A stretch of 38,659 nucleotides of DNA, taken from Shewanella sp. c952. Lineage in GTDB: Bacteria > Pseudomonadota > Gammaproteobacteria > Enterobacterales > Shewanellaceae. How positions within the stretch are numbered: the first letter of the stretch is position 1; the number at the start of each line of letters is the position of its first letter. The notes under the pieces are model-generated. The model ran no database searches. It worked only from the letters and a program-made list of their open reading frames with translations, and had not been told where the DNA came from. The translations under genes were made by a program, and so were the position numbers. Below are positions 24,620 through 32,084 of the stretch, piece by piece. The stretch spans positions 101,488-140,146 of the forward strand of contig NZ_BPEW01000009.1 in NCBI RefSeq assembly GCF_019654975.1. The letters run 5' to 3'.

Positions 24620-25085
24620 TCAGTTTGAAGTCCCGGTCGTAAGAATTTTAGTAAGGATTTGGTTAGGAAGGCCAAAGCGCTATTTAGCATTAACCCTTAC
24701 ATTCAGAGAAACGCGCACCAATAGGAGAATGTTTGTAGGATACAAACATTGGCATAGGAAGCTAATTGCTTTGGATGCACTCGCTGGAAGCTTGTTATCA
24801 CTGGAAGATACTTAGATACACCTAACAAGGATGGTTACTTAGGCGTCATTGATAGACGATAGGATTGTGATGTGTCATGAAGACCATCTACGGAAACTGT
24901 GGTCAGGAAGACAACAGGACTAAAAATAAAGTGTCGGGAAGACCATAAACTAAAATAATTGCACGGAAAGCAATAAAAATAAGACGGATATTGACCGGGA
25001 TAGTCACTAGCAAGTATGGATACTTGAAATAAGAATTGGTGCTAATTGCACTTTTATAGGCGACAGTTTATCTGTCGCCTTTTTT
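24620..25085 (+). ncRNA. csrB: CsrB/CsrC-family regulatory RNA (CsrA sponge)
   Basis: The region has no ORF but carries 18 GGA triplets between about 24655 and 25020, mostly as AGGA or CGGA. Several sit in hairpin loops: GTTTGTA-GGA-TACAAAC (24731-24747), ATTGC..GGA..GCAAT (24958-24974) and AAGTAT-GGA-TACTT (25011-25025 area). It ends in an intrinsic terminator, GGCGACAG/CTGTCGCC (25059-25079) plus T-run. This is the signature of RNAs that titrate the translational regulator CsrA. Position between engB and yihI is where E. coli keeps csrC. The 5' end is uncertain: it could be near 24620-24640 or at the promoter near 24469. No clear UvrY/GacA box was found. Confidence 0.88.
25059..25085 (+). 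terminator. Terminator of the Csr-type RNA
   Basis: GGCGACAG (25059-25066), loop TTTAT, CTGTCGCC (25072-25079), then six T. A clean intrinsic terminator. Confidence 0.92.
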
Positions 25086-25241
25086 ATTGCCTAAAATACT
25101 CCAATCTTTATACTGGTTTACACCCCCTCAAATAATTGGTTTGTATGCTAATATCAATTCAAGTTGTTGAGTGGCCATTCTCTCTTATCTTCAACAGCCT
25201 TTGCGGCTACTCTTACCATTAATGTAGCTGGAGTCGTTTTA

Positions 25242-25919
25242 ATGCGTCGATGTCCATTATGCTTTAGTGACAACAATCAGATATTTTTTGAGAATAAAAA
25301 GCGCTGCTTATACCGCTGTCATCAATGTGAACTGGTGTTTGCAGACGCAAATTCACACCTGCCACACACGGCAGAACTGCATAAATACCAATTAGCCAAT
25401 AGTAAGCAAAAATCACTATCTCAATTTCTATTCGATCTAGTCTTGCAATGTGAAACCACAGACCACTCTCTGCTTGGTCTCAATTTTGGTCGAACCCTTA
25501 ATCCCAAAAGTTTACGAAGAGTGATTGCACGCGGCCACCAAATAAACCAATACGATCCCAGCCTTGCCCCTTGGACTAAGCAGTTAAACCAGCAATATGA
25601 TTTCATCTGTTGTTATCGCGTATTTGAACACTTCAGGTTTCCGCGCAAAGAGTGGACCTTGCTGTGTGAGTTAATAAAACCTGGTGGTTGGATTGCGATT
25701 AACACACCACTACTGACCGATTTAGCCGGATTTGATAAATGGCATTATAAGAATAACCTCACCCACGTAAGCTTTTACCAACAACAAAGTTTCAAATATC
25801 TGGCTGAAAACGTCGGTTTTAAGCTATTATTTGCAGCAAACGATCTCATTCTGGTGCAAAAACCATCAGGATCTGGTATAACACGCGACCAAACTTCAAT
25901 TGTTGATAGAGACAGCTAG
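25242..25919 (+). CDS. Zinc-ribbon methyltransferase-family protein with degenerate SAM motif
   Basis: This 225-aa protein has an N-terminal zinc ribbon (CPLC at 4-7, CHQC at 26-29) and a class I methyltransferase-like domain. Family blocks recalled from memory are well kept: QYDFICCYRVFEHFRFPRKEW (119-139), LIKPGGWIAINTPLLTD (144-160) and KWHYKNNLTHVSFYQQQSF (166-184). The nucleotide loop, normally like LDFGCGPGP, reads LNFGRTLNP (80-88), losing the acidic residue and two glycines. It may therefore bind SAM poorly or act without catalysis. I start at ATG 25242, with GGAG eight bases upstream. yihI follows 45 bp later, possibly in the same transcript. Confidence 0.78.
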   Translation: MRRCPLCFSDNNQIFFENKKRCLYRCHQCELVFADANSHLPHTAELHKYQLANSKQKSLSQFLFDLVLQCETTDHSLLGLNFGRTLNPKSLRRVIARGHQINQYDPSLAPWTKQLNQQYDFICCYRVFEHFRFPRKEWTLLCELIKPGGWIAINTPLLTDLAGFDKWHYKNNLTHVSFYQQQSFKYLAENVGFKLLFAANDLILVQKPSGSGITRDQTSIVDRDS

Positions 25920-25964
25920 TTCTGTCAGCAGCAGAGTCTTTTAAGTTATCGAGATAAGCGAATC

Positions 25965-26495
25965 ATGTCCCGTAGTAAGAAAACGCGTAAGAGCAACGAA
26001 AATGCTCCAAAATCAGCTCCAAGAACCAAGAAGCACGAACGAGTTCTTGCGGGTAAAAAACAGGTTGCTGGCAATAAAGCGGGAAGCCGTCATAACGCTT
26101 CGATGATTGAAAACCAAGCCAATGGTGGCAACGCCAAAAGCAGCGACCCTCGTCATGGTAGTAAAAAACCTGTTCAGCTCAATATCGTTAAAGAGAAACA
26201 GGTAGAGAGTAAGCCTAAAGGGCCGAAACTGACTGATGAGCAGAAGTTATTAAAGCTTGAAGAAGATCCAAGACTAAATAGCCTGCTAGATATGCTTGAA
26301 GAGGGTAAAAAGCTTAACCAAGATGATCAAAAATGGTTAAATAAGCAATTAACTCAAATTGAAACTCTGTTAGATAAGCTCGGCTTATCTGATGAAGAGG
26401 AGCAACCTAAAGCGAAGAAAGCAGTCAGCGATGACGACTTATTCGACAAGTTTGAATCTGGTGCGGATCTACTAAAAGATTACCAGAACGACTAA
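25965..26495 (+). CDS. yihI: YihI, GTPase-activating protein for Der
   Basis: YihI stimulates GTP hydrolysis by the ribosome-assembly GTPase Der (EngA). The 176-aa protein has a very basic, low-complexity N-terminus (MSRSKKTRK..., about residues 1-85, rich in Lys/Asn/Gly). It is followed by the compact acidic domain LTDEQKLLKLEEDPRLNSLLD...LNQDDQKWLNKQLTQIETLLDKLGL and a disordered acidic tail. That order and the gene's location near engB match E. coli YihI. Confidence 0.93.
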   Translation: MSRSKKTRKSNENAPKSAPRTKKHERVLAGKKQVAGNKAGSRHNASMIENQANGGNAKSSDPRHGSKKPVQLNIVKEKQVESKPKGPKLTDEQKLLKLEEDPRLNSLLDMLEEGKKLNQDDQKWLNKQLTQIETLLDKLGLSDEEEQPKAKKAVSDDDLFDKFESGADLLKDYQND

Positions 26496-26857
26496 GGTTC
26501 TGCGTATCAACATGATATGGCATCAGATACCAACGCTCTGAAATAGGTGTGCTATTCAGAGCGTTCTCTAGGCGCTTAATGTAAGTCGCATAGTGTAATA
26601 AAAGTTGTTCTCTTTGAGGTGATGCTACGCAACAGTGGGCGCCAGAGACGCTCACCTAGTGCGGCTTTCAAACTCGGTATACGGCGTTAGATGCTCTTGA
26701 TATAGAATGACTATTAGCTTCAATCACCAGCCTTGTCTATAGAGTTTTGAACTCCCACTGAATGAACATCCTTTAATGGCGTTGGTATTTATTGATGCCA
26801 TGTTTTTATCTACCCTCCTATTAATTAGAAAACTTTTTGACTGTAACAGGACCTAGC
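26496..26857. other. Intergenic region with a strong inverted repeat, possible dispersed element
   Basis: A stem of about 14 bp (AACGCTCTGAAATAG 26532-26546 with CTATTCAGAGCGTT 26552-26565, one bulged A) lies just after yihI, with no T-run on either strand. Further right, GCGTTAGATGC (26684-26694) resembles the terminal core of integron attC sites, but no matching partner arm was found. A 76-codon minus-strand ORF crosses the area from a GTG with no ribosome-binding site and overlaps yihI; it is probably not a gene. The rest is unremarkable. Confidence 0.45.
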
Positions 26858-27325
26858 ATGACCACAGCGCTTATTGTTATTGGCTTTTTTATACTCGTTG
26901 CACTCACAACTTATGCTACCTCGCTACTGCTACGCTTACGTAAGCAAAACCAAGCTAGGGCAAAGCAGCAACAACAGCAAGCGGCTGCTGCTAAAGCAAA
27001 GTCAGAAGAGCTGCTAGACAGCATTCGCTACATAGCTGCTGCCATGCTAGAAGAGCGCTGCGAGCTTTCTGAAGGGGTAATGCGTATCGCCAAACTATTC
27101 AACTTGGTCGGTATGTCAGAACTTGTTAGCGAGAAGTACCCTGCAACTTTCATGCATTTTGAAGTCATAAAAGAGCATCCAATTAAAGAGCAGCGTAAAA
27201 CGCTGTCAAAGCAACAACGAATGAAGCTCGACTTTAGCCGTATGAAATCTGAAGCGGAACTCGAAGTTCAAATACTCGAAGAGGCTAAACAACTTAGTGA
27301 ATTCGACCCAGCTTCACTGCACTAA
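26858..27325 (+). CDS. DUF2489-type membrane-anchored protein
   Basis: This 155-aa protein has one N-terminal transmembrane helix (TTALIVIGFFILVALTTYATSLL, residues about 2-24). A Gln/Ala/Lys-rich coiled linker follows (about 28-60), then a cytosolic domain beginning LLDSIRYIAAAMLEERCELSEGVMRI. That layout is typical of DUF2489 proteins found between yihI and hemN in gammaproteobacteria. Function is unknown. The start is ATG 26858, with AGGA six bases upstream; an upstream in-frame start at 26837 lacks support. Confidence 0.82.
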   Translation: MTTALIVIGFFILVALTTYATSLLLRLRKQNQARAKQQQQQAAAAKAKSEELLDSIRYIAAAMLEERCELSEGVMRIAKLFNLVGMSELVSEKYPATFMHFEVIKEHPIKEQRKTLSKQQRMKLDFSRMKSEAELEVQILEEAKQLSEFDPASLH

Positions 27326-27589
27326 TCAACATCAACAACTATGGTTAAAGCTTGTACTATCTCTGTATCTAGATTCTACCCAGATCGCACTTATAGAAGA
27401 TTTTGATAATATAGGGTGAGTCTGTGCACAAAATCTACTTAACAGCGCAGACATAGAGCTTAAATTCAGCGATATTCTGTTGCTCTTTGTTACCCACATT
27501 CCAAATTTACAACATGGATCAAGGTTATTGCACAAATAACGATGCATACTTCACATGTTGCTAAATTACTAAACGTCGGAGGACATGCC

Positions 27590-28966
27590 TTGAAGCAGCC
27601 CACACAAATTAGCTGGGATCAGTCAATGATCGAGAAGTACAATTATAGCGGACCGCGTTATACCTCTTACCCGACGGCGCTAGAGTTCGAAGATTCGTTT
27701 ACCGAAGATCAACTGCTGACCTCTATCAAGAACAGTAAAAGTGATAAGCTTTCTCTTTATATTCATATCCCATTTTGCGCTAAGCTTTGTTACTACTGTG
27801 GCTGTAATAAGGTCATCACACGTCACCAACATAAAGCAGATCAGTACATTGAGTACTTAGCGGCTGAAATTGTTAAACGTGCACCATTATTTAAAAACTA
27901 CTTAGTCACCCAAATTCACTGGGGTGGCGGTACACCAACATTCTTGACTCCAGAGCAAATTCTGACATTGTCAGCACTTGTTAAAGCTAACTTTAACGTA
28001 GCGGAAGTGGGCGAGTACTCAATTGAAGTCGACCCACGTGAAATTGAACTGTCTATGCTAGACACCCTAAAAGAAGCGGGCTTCAACCGTATCTCTATTG
28101 GTGTGCAAGATTTCAATAAGAAAGTACAAATTGCGGTTAACCGTGAACAAGATGAGCAGTTCATTTTTGACTTGATGGCACGTGCTAAAGAGCTTGGCTT
28201 TGTTTCTACTAACATCGACCTTATCTATGGTTTGCCACACCAGACACCAGAGACCTTTGCAGAAACGATGCAACGCGTACTCGATCTCGATCCAGACCGT
28301 TTATCAGTCTTTAACTACGCTCACCTGCCATCACGTTTTGCAGCGCAGCGTAAGATTAAAGATGAAGACTTAGCGTCTCCACAACAAAAGCTAGATATGT
28401 TGCACCAAACAATCGAAACTTTAACTGGAGCGGGTTACCAATACATTGGTATGGACCACTTTGCTAAGCCAGATGATGAATTATCAATTCTTCAAAACGA
28501 AGGTCGCTTACACCGTAACTTCCAAGGCTACACCACCCAAGAAGAGTGTGACCTACTTGGTTTAGGTGTTTCTTCAATTAGCCAGATTGGCGATTGTTAC
28601 GCACAGAACCAGAAAGATGTTCGCCCTTACTTCGAGTCAATCGATGCTAACGGACATGCACTTTGGAAAGGTTGTGGCTTAAACCGTGATGATGAAATTC
28701 GTCGTGTGGTGATTAAGCAGCTTATCTGTCACTTCGATTTAGATATGGCACAAATTGAAGAGAAGCTGAATATCAACTTCGAAGAGTACTTTGTAGAAGA
28801 CTTAAAGCTACTGCAAACGTTCATCGACGATAAGCTAGTCGACGTCACAGATAGAAAGATCACCATCAGCCCAACAGGCCGCTTGTTGATCCGTAACATC
28901 TGTATCTGTTTTGATGTTTACTACCGTGAGAAAGCAAGACAACAGCAGTTCTCACGCGTTATCTAG
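27590..28966 (+). CDS. hemN: Oxygen-independent coproporphyrinogen III dehydrogenase
   Basis: HemN is a radical-SAM enzyme that decarboxylates coproporphyrinogen III to protoporphyrinogen IX without oxygen. The 458-aa protein (E. coli 457) has YNYSGPRYTSYPTALEF, the cluster motif HIPFCAKLCYYCGC (CxxxCxxC), HWGGGTPTFL, SIEVDPREIEL, GVQDFNKKVQ and GMDHFAKPDDEL. The start is TTG 27590: GGAGG lies seven bases upstream, and the resulting length matches the family, whereas the ATG at 27542 adds 16 unsupported residues. A strong terminator follows. Confidence 0.97.
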   Translation: MKQPTQISWDQSMIEKYNYSGPRYTSYPTALEFEDSFTEDQLLTSIKNSKSDKLSLYIHIPFCAKLCYYCGCNKVITRHQHKADQYIEYLAAEIVKRAPLFKNYLVTQIHWGGGTPTFLTPEQILTLSALVKANFNVAEVGEYSIEVDPREIELSMLDTLKEAGFNRISIGVQDFNKKVQIAVNREQDEQFIFDLMARAKELGFVSTNIDLIYGLPHQTPETFAETMQRVLDLDPDRLSVFNYAHLPSRFAAQRKIKDEDLASPQQKLDMLHQTIETLTGAGYQYIGMDHFAKPDDELSILQNEGRLHRNFQGYTTQEECDLLGLGVSSISQIGDCYAQNQKDVRPYFESIDANGHALWKGCGLNRDDEIRRVVIKQLICHFDLDMAQIEEKLNINFEEYFVEDLKLLQTFIDDKLVDVTDRKITISPTGRLLIRNICICFDVYYREKARQQQFSRVI

Positions 28967-28990
28967 TCTTGTACTAGACAACCTAATAAG

Positions 28991-29014
28991 AAACCGGCTA
29001 TGGCCGGTTTTTTT
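28991..29014 (+). terminator. hemN terminator
   Basis: AAACCGGC and GCCGGTTT form an 8-bp stem with loop TATG, followed by T (run to 29014). Confidence 0.92.
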
Positions 29015-29161
29015 GTACCTGTTGCCCTCCTAAAAGGTCAGACAAACTCGAGCATAAAGGCCATGTTTTTCATAACATTTGGTATAACTTTCCTGCGTGA
29101 CCTTTAGCAATACAATAGGCATAATCGAACTTATAACAATAACAAAAATCACGGATATATC

Positions 29162-30958
29162 ATGTATAAATACCTGCTACCCTCGGTGTTAATCATCGGC
29201 TTAAGTGCCTGTCAAACAGCACCAACTTCAGCTGTTACTGGATCTAACGTTACGACGACGTCAACAAAGTCGCAGATAAACGCACAACTGCAACAATCTA
29301 TCGATACCTCTTGGCAGATCTCTTTAGATGAAAGCCCAAGCCTTGCGTACTCTTTGGGTGACCAATCATCAGCAGGCAAATTACAAGATTTATCACCAGA
29401 GGCGCTGGCATCACTCAATCAACGTCGTATCGAATTACTCCGTCAAATAAAAGCATTAGACCGAGCAGTATTAAGCGCTGACGATGTTATCAACGCCAAA
29501 ATCCTCCAGGACCAAGTACAAAATAGTGTTGACCAATATCGCTATAAAGATCACTACATCCCTCTGTCTGCAGAAAGCGGCTTTCATGCCTATATAGCTT
29601 CAATCTCTAAAGGGCGATTTGCAAAAGTTGAGGACTATCAAAACTACATCAACCAACTTAAAGCGCTACCTACTTACTTTGCTCAGCAAACTTATTGGCT
29701 AAAGCAGGGGTTAGCAGCAGGTATCACACCAGCAAAAGTTACCCTTAATGGATTTGAAACCAGTATTAGTGCTTTTATCGTGCCTGCAAAAGAGAGTGGT
29801 TACTTCAAACCTTTTACTGAGTACCCAGAGTATTTTACCAAAGCAGAAAAAGCAGCGCTCACCGAGCAAGGCTTAGCCTTGGTTGCTGACACGGTACTAC
29901 CTGAGTATCAAGCGTTTTACGACTTCATGGTCAATGAGTATATTCCCAATGCTCGTACTGACATCGCCGCTTCAAAGCTACCCGACGGTAAAGCATTCTA
30001 TGAAAATAGAGTGCGTTACTACACCACCTTAGATATGACTTCAGATGAAGTGCACCAGTTAGGCTTAAGCGAAGTTAAGCGTATTCGCGCCGAGATGCAG
30101 CAGATCATCGATGAGTTAGAGTTTGAAGGCAGTTTTGCTGATTTCCTCCACTTTCTAAGAACCGATCCACAGTTTTACCCTAAAACGGCTGAGGAGCTAC
30201 TCAAAGAAGCGGCTTATATTGCTAAGAAAGCCGATGTGATGCTACCTAAGTACTTTGGTAAACTGCCACGCCAACCTTATGGGATTGCCCCAGTTCCTGC
30301 AGAGATCGCACCTAAGTACACCACCGGCAGATATTCAGGCTCTAATCGAGATGATGAAGCAGGCTACTACTGGGTCAATACTTATGCACTCGATAAACGC
30401 CCTTTGTATGAGATGGAAGCACTAACATTGCACGAAGCGGTGCCAGGTCATCATCTGCAGATAGCATTAAATCGTGAGTTAACCGATCTACCTGACTTTA
30501 GACGCTACAGCTACATATCAGCCTTTGGCGAAGGTTGGGGACTCTACTCCGAGTATCTCGGGTTAGAAGCGGGTTTTTATCAAGATCCATATAGTAATTT
30601 TGGCCGCCTAACCTACGAGATGTGGCGCGCAGCAAGACTCGTTGTCGATACAGGCATGCATGCCAAAGGCTGGAGCCGTCAGCAAGCAATGGACTTTATG
30701 GCAAGTAATACCGCCCTATCGCTACACAATGTTACTACCGAAATTGACAGGTATATCTCTTGGCCTGGACAGGCTCTGTCTTACAAAATTGGCGAGTTAA
30801 CTATTAAGCGTTTACGCGCTCAAGCTGAACAAGAGCTAGGCGAAAATTTCGATATTCGAGCTTTTCACGATGCTGTGTTAGCCAATGGTTCTGTACCGAT
30901 GTCGATCCTAGAACAGCAAATTAACGACTTCATCAAACAGCAGCAAGCCGCACTATAA
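29162..30958 (+). CDS. DUF885 family metallopeptidase-like lipoprotein
   Basis: This 598-aa protein has a lipoprotein signal: a hydrophobic segment LLPSVLIIGLSAC with lipobox LSAC, acylated Cys at about residue 17. The next residues are Q-T, so there is no Asp+2 retention signal and outer-membrane location is plausible. The body is the DUF885 fold, with the zinc-site signature LHEAVPGHHLQIAL (HExxxH-type) and downstream FGEGWGLYSEYLG supplying a further Glu. The family contains uncharacterised peptidases related to M32/M3-like enzymes. Substrate unknown. It ends with an intrinsic terminator. Confidence 0.88.
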   Translation: MYKYLLPSVLIIGLSACQTAPTSAVTGSNVTTTSTKSQINAQLQQSIDTSWQISLDESPSLAYSLGDQSSAGKLQDLSPEALASLNQRRIELLRQIKALDRAVLSADDVINAKILQDQVQNSVDQYRYKDHYIPLSAESGFHAYIASISKGRFAKVEDYQNYINQLKALPTYFAQQTYWLKQGLAAGITPAKVTLNGFETSISAFIVPAKESGYFKPFTEYPEYFTKAEKAALTEQGLALVADTVLPEYQAFYDFMVNEYIPNARTDIAASKLPDGKAFYENRVRYYTTLDMTSDEVHQLGLSEVKRIRAEMQQIIDELEFEGSFADFLHFLRTDPQFYPKTAEELLKEAAYIAKKADVMLPKYFGKLPRQPYGIAPVPAEIAPKYTTGRYSGSNRDDEAGYYWVNTYALDKRPLYEMEALTLHEAVPGHHLQIALNRELTDLPDFRRYSYISAFGEGWGLYSEYLGLEAGFYQDPYSNFGRLTYEMWRAARLVVDTGMHAKGWSRQQAMDFMASNTALSLHNVTTEIDRYISWPGQALSYKIGELTIKRLRAQAEQELGENFDIRAFHDAVLANGSVPMSILEQQINDFIKQQQAAL

Positions 30959-30975
30959 TAGCCATCAATATATAG

Positions 30976-30999
30976 ATGGCCGCAACAAGCGGCCATTTT
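30976..30999 (+). terminator. Terminator after the DUF885 gene
   Basis: ATGGCCGC pairs with GCGGCCAT around AACAA, followed by TTTT. Confidence 0.8.
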
Positions 31000-31054
31000 A
31001 TCCCCACTAGGAGTTTGCTACACTGCTGCTAACCTTATTCTTTAGATAATCATT

Positions 31055-32032
31055 ATGCCGAATGCCGCTGAGCCCGCTCCATCATTAAGCACTGCAAGTT
31101 CCTTTTCATCAGAACATCACCTTAATAGCCCAGAACAAACTGCATTTTGGCAACAGGTTACCCAATCAAGCTTCAAAGCTAATGACGATGTCAGTCTCGC
31201 TTATGCCAGCATTATCCGCCCAAATAGCATAGGAACCATAGTACTAAGTAGTGGCCGAGTAGAATCCTATCTGAAGTATAAAGAACTGATGTTTGATCTG
31301 TACCAACAGGGCTACAGTTTATTTGCCATCGACCATCGTGGTCAGGGCCTTTCCAGCAGAACAACCACCGATCCACATAAAGGACATATCGACAAGTTCC
31401 AGCGTTATGTCGACGACTTTGGCGATTTTATCGACAAAGTTGTTAAACCACAGCCTGAAGAAGATTACTTTCTAGTGGGACATTCTATGGGGGGCGCAAT
31501 TGGTACTTTATACCTAGAACAGCACTCAGGAGTGTTTAAAGCAGCGGTTTTTTCTGCGCCTATGTATGGCATTAAACTGCCTTTGCCTAAACGCTTTATT
31601 CGTTGGTTAGCCACACGATTAGATAATCATAAAAAACAGCAACCAAATTATGTGCTGGGTGGCAAAGGCTACCATGCCGATGAGTTCGACAAGAACGACC
31701 TCACCAACAGTAAGCTAAGATATCAAGATTACCGCAAACTCTACCAACAACAGCCTAAACTGCAGCTCGGCTCGCCGACTAACCATTGGTTGGTTGAGTC
31801 AATCGATGCCGGCGATGATGCAATTAAAGCCGCGCAGAATATCGATATTCCTTTGCTGGTCTTGCAAGCTGAAGAAGACACCATTGTCAGTAATGCCGCC
31901 CAAAAACAAGCGGCTACAGGTCAATGTAAGCTGCTCAAAATCCCCTATGCTCGCCATGAAATATTCATGGAGCGCGATAAAGCCAGAAACTTAGCCCTGA
32001 CCGCACTGCTGGCATTTTTACAGCAAGCTTAA
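31055..32032 (+). CDS. PldB-like lysophospholipase / alpha-beta hydrolase
   Basis: This 325-aa serine hydrolase resembles E. coli lysophospholipase L2 (PldB) and monoglyceride lipases. It has LFAIDHRGQGLSSR (family-typical block), nucleophile elbow LVGHSMGGAIG (Ser at about residue 145), the acid site near LVLQAEEDTIVS and the final His in YARHEIFMERD. No signal peptide is apparent, so it is cytosolic or peripheral to the inner membrane. Substrate is inferred from family only. The downstream flhA converges on it; a 12-bp hairpin (32051-32079) lies between them. Confidence 0.85.
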   Translation: MPNAAEPAPSLSTASSFSSEHHLNSPEQTAFWQQVTQSSFKANDDVSLAYASIIRPNSIGTIVLSSGRVESYLKYKELMFDLYQQGYSLFAIDHRGQGLSSRTTTDPHKGHIDKFQRYVDDFGDFIDKVVKPQPEEDYFLVGHSMGGAIGTLYLEQHSGVFKAAVFSAPMYGIKLPLPKRFIRWLATRLDNHKKQQPNYVLGGKGYHADEFDKNDLTNSKLRYQDYRKLYQQQPKLQLGSPTNHWLVESIDAGDDAIKAAQNIDIPLLVLQAEEDTIVSNAAQKQAATGQCKLLKIPYARHEIFMERDKARNLALTALLAFLQQA

Positions 32033-32050
32033 ACTGCGCTCATACTCAGT

Positions 32051-32079
32051 TGCTATTTGATCTAATGGGTCAAATAGCA
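32051..32079. terminator. Hairpin between convergent hydrolase and flhA
   Basis: TGCTATTTGA (32051-32060) pairs with TCAAATAGCA (32070-32079), extending inward by wobble pairs. No clear U-tract; possible weak bidirectional terminator. Confidence 0.45.
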
Positions 32080-32084
32080 GTGCA

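Noticed and set aside
24480..24620. UvrY/GacA binding box (TGTAAG-N6-CTTACA) before the Csr-type RNA
   Set aside because: Only inverted-order fragments such as TTACA and TAAG occur; none gives the proper symmetric box.
26425..26655. 76-codon minus-strand ORF after yihI
   Set aside because: It starts at a GTG with no Shine-Dalgarno directly after a stop codon, overlaps yihI antisense, and contains the strong inverted repeat; no family is recognised.
26640..26694. Integron attC site
   Set aside because: Only the right-hand core GCGTTAGATGC is present; no complementary RYYYAAC arm at a fitting distance and no cassette or integrase.
27380..27530. FNR site upstream of hemN
   Set aside because: Only half-sites such as TTGAT and ATCAA are present and not at the required spacing.
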